DNA of 64,000 nt from Fontibacillus panacisegetis. GTDB taxonomy: Bacteria > Bacillota > Bacilli > Paenibacillales > Paenibacillaceae. Position 1 is the stretch's first letter; each line of letters starts with the position of its first letter. The stretch is taken from positions 35,806-99,805 of the forward strand of contig NZ_FNBG01000020.1 of NCBI RefSeq assembly GCF_900102215.1. The letters run 5' to 3'. Under the pieces are notes generated by a model. It was not told the origin of the DNA. It saw only the letters and a program-made list of their open reading frames with translations, and ran no database searches. Of the stretch, positions 18,013 to 27,360 are shown in pieces. The translations under genes and the position numbers were made by a program.

Positions 18013-19524
18013 ATGTCTAGAGAGACGAGTTTTTATGATCAGATGAGTAAAGGATTGACTGAACAGGTTGCATTAAATACAGAAACTGGATCTATGACTT
18101 ACGGAGAATTAAGAACAAAAGTTAAGAGCTTTGCTTATGCTTTAAGAAAACATGGGGGCAGAAGCGGGGACCGAATAGTTATAAAATGTGGATACGATTC
18201 CGAGACAGTTATTTCTATACTAGGTGCTATTGAAGCAGGAATTGTTATAGTACCGGTGCATGAATCAGTCCCTATTAATCGTTTCAGTACAATATGCCAA
18301 GAGGTAGGAGCAAGAATTACTGTTACAGAAAACATACAAAAAAAAACTGTAACCTTTTACGATGAATTATACTCTGAAAAAGAGGGGGGAGCAGTTAGTT
18401 ATGATTTTAAGACGCTTATAGATCAGAGTGAAACAACTACGTTAGAGATAATACGTAGTGGAGAACTTGCTGCTATTATTTTCACCTCTGGAACAATAGG
18501 CAACCAAAAAGGGATTATGGTAAGTATTGAAAATATTTTTTTTTGTACGAAAACAATTACATCTGTTTTAAATTACTCACCGCATGATAGGATTTTAAGT
18601 TACCTCCCATTATCATTTGATTATGGTTTATATCAGGTTTTTATGTCTTTATTTTCGCAATCAACTTTGTATCTTAGAAAACCAACTATCTTTACTGCTT
18701 GTATACATAAATTGATCGATTCTGAAGAAATAACAGTCATTCCTGGAATGCGCCAACTGTTTGCATTGATCTGTAGGGGACAAAGCAGTTTTTTTAATAC
18801 TGTCAAATGTGTGACAAACACAGGGGAGGCTCTACCAAAATCCATTATGGAGAGAATGTCCCTCATCTTTCCTAATGCTTCCATTTTTCCAATGTATGGT
18901 TTATCTGAGTGCAAGCGCGTTTCTATTCTTCCCTATGAGTATTTTCATAAGAAACAAGACTCTGTAGGTATTCCTCTACCAGGAACAACGGTTGCAATTT
19001 TGGATGAATTGGGCAATGAATGCTCCTTTGGCAAGGTTGGACAACTGGTTGTATCTGGCCCCCATGTATGCATGGGCTATTGGAGAAGGGAGAGGGATAA
19101 GACCTTTACCAATGATGGGAAAATGAAGATTCTTTATACTGGAGATTTATTTAGTAGAGATAAGGATGGTTTTCTTTATTTTCATGGCAGAATAGACGAT
19201 CAATTCAAACATAAAGGTTACCGAGTGGATCCGGCAGAAATTGAAGAAGTTATTCTTGCCCACGTTCAAGGTGTAAGGGATGCTGCAGTGGTTTCTGTAA
19301 TTGACAATAGAAATATGAACAAAATCGTCGGATGTATAATACCTGATAGCGAACCTATGAAATTTGATTTTGTGGAGTTGGTATATGAAACTTTAGAATG
19401 CTGTAAAAAATATCTTGAACCATGGAAGATTCCATCCGAAATTAAGCTCTTTTCCTCATTTCCACTATCTTTGAATGGAAAAACTAATCGAAAAAGGCTT
19501 ATACAGATTCTAAAAGGAGAGTGA
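18013..19524 (+). CDS. Stand-alone adenylation enzyme (acyl/aminoacyl-AMP ligase)
   Basis: 503 residues of the ANL superfamily. Core motifs in order: A3 IIFTSGTIGNQKGIMVS (about 157-173), A5 PMYGLSECKR, A7 YTGDLFSRDKDGFLYFHGR, A8 HKGYRVDPAEIEEV and A10 NGKTNRKRL with the C-terminal catalytic Lys. There is no fused carrier or condensation domain. Length and layout resemble DltA-like enzymes that charge a separate carrier, here probably the 84-residue protein encoded 7 nt downstream. The substrate cannot be read with confidence. It starts 15 nt after the ligase gene with only a weak ribosome-binding site. Confidence 0.85.
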   Translation: MSRETSFYDQMSKGLTEQVALNTETGSMTYGELRTKVKSFAYALRKHGGRSGDRIVIKCGYDSETVISILGAIEAGIVIVPVHESVPINRFSTICQEVGARITVTENIQKKTVTFYDELYSEKEGGAVSYDFKTLIDQSETTTLEIIRSGELAAIIFTSGTIGNQKGIMVSIENIFFCTKTITSVLNYSPHDRILSYLPLSFDYGLYQVFMSLFSQSTLYLRKPTIFTACIHKLIDSEEITVIPGMRQLFALICRGQSSFFNTVKCVTNTGEALPKSIMERMSLIFPNASIFPMYGLSECKRVSILPYEYFHKKQDSVGIPLPGTTVAILDELGNECSFGKVGQLVVSGPHVCMGYWRRERDKTFTNDGKMKILYTGDLFSRDKDGFLYFHGRIDDQFKHKGYRVDPAEIEEVILAHVQGVRDAAVVSVIDNRNMNKIVGCIIPDSEPMKFDFVELVYETLECCKKYLEPWKIPSEIKLFSSFPLSLNGKTNRKRLIQILKGE

Positions 19525-19531
19525 AAGTTCA

Positions 19532-19786
19532 ATGTTGGAGATTAATATCGAAGATAAATTGAAAGAACTGTCTAACCTTGGGAATAAGTATAACTTAGTC
19601 ATTAATAACCAAACTGAATTAATCCGTGATTTAGGTATTGATTCATTAACTATTGTTGCATTCATATCATTTTTGGAAGAGAACGGCATAATGGTACCTG
19701 ATGAAGATTTAAATGCAGAATATTTTTCAACAGTCGGTGCAGTCAAAGCTTATGTGGAGCATCGTAAAGATTCAAAAAAGGGGTGA
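19532..19786 (+). CDS. Acyl carrier protein 2
   Basis: 84 residues with the phosphopantetheine site RDLGIDSLTIVAFISFLE (Ser at about residue 37) and a predicted four-helix length. It lies between a stand-alone adenylation enzyme and a PaaK-like adenylating enzyme, so it is the likely carrier for one of them. Its stop overlaps a possible GTG of the next frame. Distinct in sequence from carrier protein 1. Confidence 0.85.
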   Translation: MLEINIEDKLKELSNLGNKYNLVINNQTELIRDLGIDSLTIVAFISFLEENGIMVPDEDLNAEYFSTVGAVKAYVEHRKDSKKG

Positions 19787-19794
19787 TTGATATT

Positions 19795-20958
19795 ATGAAT
19801 ACACTCGGCAAACTTGAAACATTATTTTCGTTTTTAAGAAGAAATAATCATTTCTATAGAGATTTGTTAAAAAAGATTGATGATGTTGAAACTGCGGCTG
19901 TTTTTGAAAAGCTGCCTATAATTTCGAAGAGTATTATACGAAATCAATATGATAATTATTTTTCAGAAGGTTGCGATGATGCAATTGAGGAATTGACCAG
20001 TGGTTCAACTGGTGTGCCACTTCGCTGTCTCAAAACTATCTCGGAACGGATGACAGCAAGTATGAATATTTGGAAACAAAGAAAGAGAAGAGATCCAGAA
20101 GTTAGTTTTAATAACTTTATAAATTTATTTGGAGAACAGGTTTATAAAGAGATAGGTAATTTCATTGACACTAATGAAGAAACAATGACAGTGTTTTTAA
20201 AAGTTCTACTAAACAAAAAACCGAGGTGGATTTCAGCACCAATTTCAATTATTGAACAATATGCCCGTCTCATTGAGAGAGGAAAAGTTGAATATCGTGA
20301 AAAATGTATCCATTTTATTGAATTTTTTGGGGAGTATGTAGACCCTGAGAAACGCAAGTATATTGAAAGCATTTTTAATTGCACAACGATTAACCATTAT
20401 GGAACGAAGGAAACTTGGTGCATTGCTTATGAATGCAACTGTGGAAATTTACATCTGCAGGATAATTTATTTATCTTGGAGCAGATCCCCACAAACCTTT
20501 CATTAGATAATCCTAATATCGGAGAGTTAGTGGTTACTAGTCTTTTTAATAAACTAATGCCATTTGTTCGTTATAACCTGCAAGACCTTGGTACCATTGA
20601 AACTAAAGGGTGCGATTGTGGAAGTAAGTCTCCAGTCATAACGCTGTATGGAGGAAGAACTGGAGATATACTAAAAGGGACGAATATGTTAGGTAATAAT
20701 TTATTCAACCGCATTCTCAATAGATTGATGAAGTGCAATCACGATGTCGTTGACGGGTTCAGAGTGGAACAGTACAGTCTAAATCATATTGTTATATTTA
20801 TTGTCAAGGGACCGAATTATACACATCTATCGGAGCAATTATTACTAGCCTTTACCCGGTCAGAGTTGGGAAATAAGATACATATTGATCTTCGTTACGT
20901 GGATGAAATTCCAAGATTGCCATCAGGAAAAATAAAAAATTTCCATAGTTATATCTAG
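19795..20958 (+). CDS. PaaK/CapK-like adenylate-forming enzyme
   Basis: 387 residues from ATG 19795 (AAGGGG upstream; in-frame GTG 19783 is the alternative). ELTSGSTGVPLRC (about residue 70) is the phosphate-binding loop of the phenylacetate-CoA ligase family, INHYGTKETWCIAYEC is the A5-like adenine region, and RYNLQDLGTIE corresponds to the A7 region with its Asp. The C-terminus RLPSGKIKNF resembles the A10 Lys. Cys pairs in ECNCGNLHL and GCDCGSKSP may bind a metal, as in several PaaK-like proteins. It would activate an acid for CoA, carrier-protein or amide formation; acceptor unknown. Confidence 0.7.
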   Translation: MNTLGKLETLFSFLRRNNHFYRDLLKKIDDVETAAVFEKLPIISKSIIRNQYDNYFSEGCDDAIEELTSGSTGVPLRCLKTISERMTASMNIWKQRKRRDPEVSFNNFINLFGEQVYKEIGNFIDTNEETMTVFLKVLLNKKPRWISAPISIIEQYARLIERGKVEYREKCIHFIEFFGEYVDPEKRKYIESIFNCTTINHYGTKETWCIAYECNCGNLHLQDNLFILEQIPTNLSLDNPNIGELVVTSLFNKLMPFVRYNLQDLGTIETKGCDCGSKSPVITLYGGRTGDILKGTNMLGNNLFNRILNRLMKCNHDVVDGFRVEQYSLNHIVIFIVKGPNYTHLSEQLLLAFTRSELGNKIHIDLRYVDEIPRLPSGKIKNFHSYI

Positions 20959-20974
20959 GAAAAAAGGAGGGGCC

Positions 20975-22039
20975 ATGCACGTTATAACCTCTGAGAATAT
21001 AACGGATGCCTTTTATAAAATATTGAAGGCTACTTTCGATAACGGGACTCTATTGAATAGCTGGAAAGGGACAGTAAAAGAAATAAGTCCATTACTTGTC
21101 AGTGTTAATCGCCCCAATGAAAGATGCTTAATCGTACCTAATCTTCTAAACAATACGATTGCATCAATTGCTGAGACTCTGTGGGTAATAGCAGGCAGGG
21201 ATGATATGAAATTCTTAAAAAAGTATGTCCACAATGCAATGGATTTCAGTGATGACGGAATCACATGGAGAGCTGCATACGGGAAAAGATTAGTGAATTT
21301 CCATAGCATAAACCAGGTGGATAAAATATATGAAATAATTTCTAAAAAATATTCGAATCGAGGGCCTTTTACGATATACGATCCATTGCTGGATTTTAAC
21401 AATCATACCAAGGATGTTCCTTGTACTTGTATGGGTGAGTTCAACGTAACTGACAATCAACTGGAAATGATTGTTATTATGCGATCCAGTGATCTTATTG
21501 CGGGTTTCTCAGCTGCTAATTATTTTGAATGGAGTTTTCTTCATGAGCTTATGGCAAATTGGTTAAATCTAGGCTTAGGGAAATTCCATATTATGATTGG
21601 GAATATGGCTTTGTTTGAACGGCATTTTGGGAGGGCTAAAAGAATTATACAGACAAAAATAGAGAAGGATATATACACCTTCCCAAATATTTCACAGATG
21701 CCTATCGATTTATCGAGGGATGATTTGTCTGAAGAATTAGGACTGTTTTTTGAAATTGAATCATCCTTTGATAATCTTTCTGACTATGAGACTCTTATAA
21801 ATTTGAGTCTCAAGATTAAAAGTCGATTCTTACAACATGCTTTGAAAATTCTGTACTGTTATGAACTCTATAAAAAGTTTAGGTTTTCCGAGCTCATAGA
21901 GCTCTTTGATTTGTTGGACAATGATGTATATAAGGCTGCAGCAGCAGATTATTTTATTAGGAAATCGTTTCACTCCAATATAAAGATGCAGCTTATCGAT
22001 CGCTGCTTTAATGAGGAATGGAGGAAGTATTATGCATAG
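20975..22039 (+). CDS. Thymidylate synthase-like protein, copy 1
   Basis: 354 residues. Aligned by eye with E. coli ThyA, the folate/nucleotide core is recognisable. Glu67 sits in AETLW (ThyA HELLW), Cys150 in DVPCTC (catalytic Cys of APCH), and Arg170 and Asp173 in MRSSDLIAGF (ThyA QRSCDVFLG), with an Asn at 182. The ThyA motif GDTHLY is replaced by GNMALF, and the His after the catalytic Cys is Thr, so dUMP recognition is probably changed. An extra C-terminal stretch of about 130 residues is unassigned. GGAGG is well placed. Relatives in nucleoside antibiotic pathways hydroxymethylate or methylate pyrimidines; the substrate here is unknown. Confidence 0.7.
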   Translation: MHVITSENITDAFYKILKATFDNGTLLNSWKGTVKEISPLLVSVNRPNERCLIVPNLLNNTIASIAETLWVIAGRDDMKFLKKYVHNAMDFSDDGITWRAAYGKRLVNFHSINQVDKIYEIISKKYSNRGPFTIYDPLLDFNNHTKDVPCTCMGEFNVTDNQLEMIVIMRSSDLIAGFSAANYFEWSFLHELMANWLNLGLGKFHIMIGNMALFERHFGRAKRIIQTKIEKDIYTFPNISQMPIDLSRDDLSEELGLFFEIESSFDNLSDYETLINLSLKIKSRFLQHALKILYCYELYKKFRFSELIELFDLLDNDVYKAAAADYFIRKSFHSNIKMQLIDRCFNEEWRKYYA

Positions 22040-23063
22040 TATACGGGCAAAAAATATTACAGATGCCTTCTATAAGACATTAGAATGTATGAAAATAAGT
22101 GGAAAAGAAATGGAAACGTGGAAGGGGAAGGTCATTGAGTTGAGTCCAGTTCTTATTGAAGTGGAACGTCCTAAAGAAAGATGCCTAGTTATTCCCAACA
22201 GATACAACAATATTGTTGCCACTATTGCAGAAACCATATGGGTAATAGGAGGTAGGGACGATCTGAAATATTTATTAAAATATTTACCGAGGGCTCATGA
22301 GTTTTCAGACGATGGCTCAACCTGGAGGGGGGCTTACGGAAAACGACTAACAAATTGGTATGGAGTTAATCAAGTTGAAGAAATCGTGAATTTACTTAAA
22401 CGGATTCCTTATACTGGGAGAGCTGTTATGACATTATTCGATCCTTTAATTGATTACGATAATCAAACTAAGGATATTCCATGCAATAACTGGATTCAGT
22501 TTCTCTTACGAGATGGAAAATTGAATATGCACGTTGCATTAAGAGCCAACGATCTTATATGGGGTTTTTCCGGAATAAATATGTTTGAATGGACAGTACT
22601 CCAAGAAATGATTGCCGGTTGGCTTAATGTTGAAGTAGGTAAGTACTACCATTTTGTCGGTTCGATGAATATATTTGAACATCATTTTGAAAGAATGGAT
22701 AAAATGTTAGAAAATAGAATAAAAAGTGATATTTACCATAATTATCCCAACCTTAATCAGACCAAAGTGGATATAAAAGAAGATTCTTTCCAATATCAGA
22801 TCAAGAAATTTTTTGAGGTAGAAGAAGGTTTTTCAAACGCTGATGAGAATTCCATTGAGTCAATCCTCAAGCAGGTGAATGAACTCCAAAGTTCATTTCT
22901 TCGTCAGTGCTTAAAGCTAATGCTTACCTTTTTGCTTTTTAAGAAGAATGAACATGCATTGGCAAAACGCGTTTTCGAAACTTCAGTAAATGACGATTAT
23001 AAATTTGCACTTGCGGATTTAATGTGCCGAAAGATTCCGGAGGTTTATGGTCCATCATGTTAA
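22032..23063 (+). CDS. Thymidylate synthase-like protein, copy 2
   Basis: 343 residues from ATG 22032, 7 nt after GGAGG, overlapping copy 1 by 8 nt. It is plainly homologous to copy 1 along its whole length (shared NITDAFYK, RPKERCL/RPNERCL, AETIW/AETLW, WRGAYGKRL/WRAAYGKRL). Key positions kept: Glu67, Cys151 in DIPCNN, Arg171 and Asp174 in LRANDLIWGF, Asn183. The ThyA GDTHLY region reads GSMNIF. Because ThyA active sites are built at a dimer interface with arginines from the partner, a heterodimer of copies 1 and 2 is possible. That is inference. Confidence 0.7.
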   Translation: MHSIRAKNITDAFYKTLECMKISGKEMETWKGKVIELSPVLIEVERPKERCLVIPNRYNNIVATIAETIWVIGGRDDLKYLLKYLPRAHEFSDDGSTWRGAYGKRLTNWYGVNQVEEIVNLLKRIPYTGRAVMTLFDPLIDYDNQTKDIPCNNWIQFLLRDGKLNMHVALRANDLIWGFSGINMFEWTVLQEMIAGWLNVEVGKYYHFVGSMNIFEHHFERMDKMLENRIKSDIYHNYPNLNQTKVDIKEDSFQYQIKKFFEVEEGFSNADENSIESILKQVNELQSSFLRQCLKLMLTFLLFKKNEHALAKRVFETSVNDDYKFALADLMCRKIPEVYGPSC

Positions 23064-24817
23064 GAGAAAAAAAGGGCAGCAGACATTCTTTTTTAGATAT
23101 GTATCTATGGTTGATGACTTATTATAGGCCATATTTATGGCATTTATTTTATATAATATTGTTAAGTATTGTAGTTGCCTGTGGAGAATTGGTTATTCCT
23201 AAGACCATTAATTACTTTATTGATAACATACTAGGTCAAAAGGATAAACGTTTGTTTGCTATACTACTAGGTATAGTTATAGGAATATCTATACTATCCT
23301 TAATTTCAATGATTTCCAGAAATAGAAAAGAAATATATATTAGGGAGAAAGTTTCGTTTGATTTGCAAGTGTCTATTTTATCGAAGGTTCGACAATTAGG
23401 CTTCCCTTATTTTGAAAAAAATTCTATTGGGCACATTTTATCCATCGTGAATACGGATGTCTTTCAAATGCAAAGGCTATACAGTGTAAATATTCCAGAT
23501 ATGATCAAACAGATTATTATGATTATTTTTTCATGTTTACTTGCGATAAACATAAATATTGAGTTGAGTATAGTTATTGTATTTTGCATGAGTATCTATT
23601 ATATTTTTTCACCTATGATTTCCAAGAAGTTTGTTCAATACTCTCAAATTGCTAATAGTAAAAGAAAGGAATTTGATAAAAAAATTTATGAATCTATCTC
23701 TATGTTGCCTGATTTAAAAGTAAATGTTGCCGAGCAGTGGGACAGAAAGTTATTTTTAATGAAACTGAAGGAATACGCTGATGCGATGAGGAAGTCGATC
23801 CTTTTTTCTTGTGTGCGCTTTTCTTTCCGGAAGTTTTGTATTGATTTTGGAATAATTGCAATTATGTTGTTTGGCTTTTGGATGTTTAAAAATTCTCGTA
23901 TGGGTATTGCTGATATCGTTACCTACCTTCTTTACTATTCTTTGGCTATGAATGCAATAACCCAATTAATTACGAATATTAATCAGCAGCAGTTATTATT
24001 GGTACAAGCACAAAATATTTATAACTTATATTGTAATACAGTTGTTGAAGTAGATGAACCGACACAACCGATATTTATGGATAAAGTGAAAGGGGAAATA
24101 ACCTTCAACAATGTGAAGTTCCACTATGGGAATAAAACTGTAGTCCATGGCTTGAATTTTTGTATCAAACCAGGTGAACGAATAGCATTTGTTGGAAAGA
24201 GTGGAAGTGGGAAATCTACCATTTTAAAATTAATCGGAAGATTTTATGATCCGCAAGAAGGGGCAATATTTCTTGATGGTGTAAATATAAAAAAGTTGTC
24301 AACCGCTACTTTGAGGGAGCAGATAGGGTATGTTTTTCAAGAATCCTTTCTCTTTCAAACATCTATAAAAGAAAATATACGTTTTGGACGACCAGATGCA
24401 ACAGATGAGGAAGTGATCCATGCTGCAAAAGAAGCCTTTGCATATGATTTTATTCAGAGCCAACCAGAAGGGTTTGATACCCATTTAGGTGAACGGGGAA
24501 GAACTTTATCCGGGGGGCAGATTCAGCGGATTTGCATAGCGAGGATGATTCTGAAAAATCCGAATATTATTGTTTTGGATGAGGCTACGTCTACTCTTGA
24601 TAATTATACTGAAACTGAAATCCAACTGGCTTTCAACCGTTTATTTAAGGGAAGAACAGTGATATGTGTGGCCCATCGTTTAGCAACTGTACGGGAGTTT
24701 GAACGCATATGTTTAATAGAAGACGGAGTAATTTTAGAAGAGGGGAGCTATGAGGATTTGATATCGTTGCATGGCAAATTCTATAGTTTAGTAGAAGGAT
24801 CAAATGACAAGAAGTGA
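23057..24817 (+). CDS. ABC exporter, fused membrane and ATPase domains (1)
   Basis: 586 residues from ATG 23057 (CCGGAGGT 12 nt upstream). The N-terminal half has about six membrane segments of the type 1 exporter domain. The ATPase half has Walker A GKSGSGKSTI, Q-loop in GYVFQESFLF, signature RTLSGGQIQR, Walker B NIIVLDEATSTLD and H-loop VAHRL, all canonical, so it can hydrolyse ATP. It overlaps the next exporter gene by 4 nt (or is 8 nt from its preferred ATG). The two probably form a heterodimer for export of the product or self-protection. No peptidase C39 domain is present. Confidence 0.87.
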   Translation: MLREKKGSRHSFLDMYLWLMTYYRPYLWHLFYIILLSIVVACGELVIPKTINYFIDNILGQKDKRLFAILLGIVIGISILSLISMISRNRKEIYIREKVSFDLQVSILSKVRQLGFPYFEKNSIGHILSIVNTDVFQMQRLYSVNIPDMIKQIIMIIFSCLLAININIELSIVIVFCMSIYYIFSPMISKKFVQYSQIANSKRKEFDKKIYESISMLPDLKVNVAEQWDRKLFLMKLKEYADAMRKSILFSCVRFSFRKFCIDFGIIAIMLFGFWMFKNSRMGIADIVTYLLYYSLAMNAITQLITNINQQQLLLVQAQNIYNLYCNTVVEVDEPTQPIFMDKVKGEITFNNVKFHYGNKTVVHGLNFCIKPGERIAFVGKSGSGKSTILKLIGRFYDPQEGAIFLDGVNIKKLSTATLREQIGYVFQESFLFQTSIKENIRFGRPDATDEEVIHAAKEAFAYDFIQSQPEGFDTHLGERGRTLSGGQIQRICIARMILKNPNIIVLDEATSTLDNYTETEIQLAFNRLFKGRTVICVAHRLATVREFERICLIEDGVILEEGSYEDLISLHGKFYSLVEGSNDKK

Positions 24818-24825
24818 GGATTAAT

Positions 24826-26574
24826 ATGAGAGGCATTAAATCAATTCTTTTTATGGTGAAAAACAAAAAACGATTGCTCATTATGATTCTTTTTTTGCTT
24901 GGTATGGAATCCATTGTATTAATCTACAATACTCAAGTTCAGAAGTATTTGATCGATGATGTTTTTTTAAAGCAGATGTTCGATAAGCTATATATTTTAT
25001 TATTGCTTTTATTTAGCTGTATCTTTTTGCACGCAATATTGAATTCCCTCATCCCGCAAGTGATGCAAAAATATAATTACGTCATTCAAAAAGAACTGTC
25101 GAATGGGCTGCTTTCCGTATTATATGGATATACTATAGATGAATTAAGGGAAAAACAAACAGGTAATTACGTGAATTATTTTACGGGGGATATCCAAAAT
25201 GCAGCTATATTTGTAAGTGATGATATACCAAAAGGTATTCAAAGCTTATTTTCTGTGATCATAGTATCGGTAGTTATTGCTTTTCTCAGTCCATTCTTAG
25301 TCGTAGCTGTAATTTTATTTAGTTTGCTAATTTATTTTGTGAGCAAGAAAATAGAACCTTCTATCAGTGAGAGTGCTGGTCGAGCTCAAGAAGCCAAAGC
25401 AAAAGTTATTAGTGTCATAGAGGAGGAAATTTCGGGAACACGAGAGATTATTGCTTTTAATAATAAAGAGTGGGAAAAAAAACGATTAATTTCAATATTT
25501 TTTGACTATTTTAAACATACAACCAAAGAAGGGGACTTTCAAAACAAAGTCATTGTTAGAAGTGAACCGATAAGATGGGCTGTTATATGGATTTCACTTG
25601 GCTACGGCGGAGTTTTAGCCATGCAAGGTAAAATATCTATAGGCTCTTTCGTTGTCTTATACCAATTTAGCCTCCAATTGATGAATGCTGTATTGTCATT
25701 TACACGCTTTATTACATCATCATGGAGTCAAATGCAACACATTAAAAGGTTAGAGTTTATTTATGATCATAATAAAAAATTCAATGAAAATACGGAAAAT
25801 TTACCTAGTTCCTTTGATTCCATCAAGTTTCATAATGTTGATTTTACTTACAAAGGGGGGAAGGAGCCGGCTCTAAAGAGAATAAATTTAACCCTTCCTT
25901 TAGGAAGAAAGATTGCAATAGTAGGGGAAAGTGGAAGTGGGAAGTCAACCATATCAAAGTTGCTGATGCGTTTCTACGAACCGGATTCGGGTGACATTAC
26001 GGTTAATGGCATAGTTATTCAAAAATTCAAAAATGATGATTGGTTTCGTCATATAGCTTTCGTAACTCAGGAGGCCTACCTATTTCCTAGTACAATCCGT
26101 GAAAATCTATCCCTCGGTTCGGACTATTCCAATGAGGAATTAGAATACGCATGTAATTTAGCACAAATTCAAGAGTTCATTAATCAATTTAATCAAGGAT
26201 TTGATACTGTAATAGGTGAGCATGGAAATACGTTATCAGGAGGGCAAAAACAGAGGATAATTCTTGCCCGATCATTGCTTCGCACTCCAGAGATACTTGT
26301 TTTAGATGAGGCAACATCTGCTCTGGACTTGGAAACTGAACGCCTCGTGATGAGAGGAATTGATCTCGAAAGAAAAAATAAAACCACAATAGTGATTGCA
26401 CACCGCCTTTCAACAATAAAAAATGCCGATGTTATTTTTGTAATGCAACATGGCGATTTGGTGGAATATGGGGCGCACAATGAATTATTAAGAAAGAATG
26501 GTTATTACAGCAAATTAGTGGAAAAGGAATTGTTAAGCTCCTATACAAGAAGTAGGTTAGATACCCATATGTAG
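24826..26574 (+). CDS. ABC exporter, fused membrane and ATPase domains (2)
   Basis: 582 residues from ATG 24826 (GTGAGG upstream; in-frame GTG 24814 overlaps the previous stop). Six predicted membrane segments precede an ATPase with Walker A GESGSGKSTI, Q-loop in AFVTQEAYLF, signature NTLSGGQKQR, Walker B EILVLDEATSALD and H-loop IAHRL. All catalytic residues are kept, so neither partner has the degenerate site seen in some heterodimeric exporters. Its last 18 bases overlap the convergent AraC-type regulator. Confidence 0.87.
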   Translation: MRGIKSILFMVKNKKRLLIMILFLLGMESIVLIYNTQVQKYLIDDVFLKQMFDKLYILLLLLFSCIFLHAILNSLIPQVMQKYNYVIQKELSNGLLSVLYGYTIDELREKQTGNYVNYFTGDIQNAAIFVSDDIPKGIQSLFSVIIVSVVIAFLSPFLVVAVILFSLLIYFVSKKIEPSISESAGRAQEAKAKVISVIEEEISGTREIIAFNNKEWEKKRLISIFFDYFKHTTKEGDFQNKVIVRSEPIRWAVIWISLGYGGVLAMQGKISIGSFVVLYQFSLQLMNAVLSFTRFITSSWSQMQHIKRLEFIYDHNKKFNENTENLPSSFDSIKFHNVDFTYKGGKEPALKRINLTLPLGRKIAIVGESGSGKSTISKLLMRFYEPDSGDITVNGIVIQKFKNDDWFRHIAFVTQEAYLFPSTIRENLSLGSDYSNEELEYACNLAQIQEFINQFNQGFDTVIGEHGNTLSGGQKQRIILARSLLRTPEILVLDEATSALDLETERLVMRGIDLERKNKTTIVIAHRLSTIKNADVIFVMQHGDLVEYGAHNELLRKNGYYSKLVEKELLSSYTRSRLDTHM

Positions 26575-27327
26575 TCTCTGCTTATATTTCTTTGGTGTTG
26601 TATTATAGTATTTTCTAAATGTTGAAATAAAGTGTGATGGTGATGCATAACCAAGGCGTTCGGAAATTTCATTTACATGTAAATAAGTTTGCTCTAATAG
26701 TTCAGTTGCTTTAGTCATACGTAACATTTGAATGTGTTGCATGGGTGGAACACCAAAGACACTAGAATACATTTTGCAGAGGTATACAGGAGTACATGAT
26801 AGCATGTCGGCTAATTGCTGTAAGGTCAACGGCAAATGATAGTTTTTCCGAATATAACGGTTAATTTTTATTAATCTATTATCTATTTTGTGACGATTCA
26901 TAGGGGATTGTCCGCTAGTTATCCAGTTAATATCATTCAGAAGATTAATTAGATTTAATTCATGTTTATGATTAAAATTAGATTCAATATGAATTAAATT
27001 AAAAATATCTGTAATATATCGGAGTTGTAATTGTTCAAGTTCATAGGACCGACAAATACAAATATTTTTGTTTGGTTTATTTTTTATGAAAAAAGTTAAA
27101 GATTGAATTGCTGCCACAGAAGTATTTTTATTTGTTAGTTTGAATGAATGACCAATAATGGTATCTCCGGGAAAAAGTATGTCTTTTGAAGAGGGAGTTT
27201 TCACTTCGACAGTATCAAGGGCGTATACTAACGAACTATTACATTTAAACTCAACAGTACACTGAGGCATAATGATTTCTTTTGTGCGGATGCTAAGAAA
27301 TGTTAGCATAAGAGACGACCATCCCAT
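26557..27327 (-). CDS. AraC-family transcriptional regulator
   Basis: About 256 residues. The C-terminal 100 residues hold two helix-turn-helix motifs: PLTLQQLADMLSCTPVYLCKMY and VNEISERLGYASPSHFISTFRK, ending with the AraC-typical TTPKKYKQ. The N-terminal part looks like a small cupin-type sensor (FPGDTIIGHSFKL). The gene converges on the cluster, with 3' ends overlapping by 18 nt. Start uncertain: TTG 27360, ATG 27327 and ATG 27270 are in frame, none with a strong ribosome-binding site. Likely cluster-specific control, inferred from position only. Confidence 0.85.
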   Translation of the reverse strand: MGWSSLMLTFLSIRTKEIIMPQCTVEFKCNSSLVYALDTVEVKTPSSKDILFPGDTIIGHSFKLTNKNTSVAAIQSLTFFIKNKPNKNICICRSYELEQLQLRYITDIFNLIHIESNFNHKHELNLINLLNDINWITSGQSPMNRHKIDNRLIKINRYIRKNYHLPLTLQQLADMLSCTPVYLCKMYSSVFGVPPMQHIQMLRMTKATELLEQTYLHVNEISERLGYASPSHFISTFRKYYNTTPKKYKQRLHMGI

Positions 27328-27360
27328 CGTTGAATGTGCTTTCTTAAAATAATAAATCAA

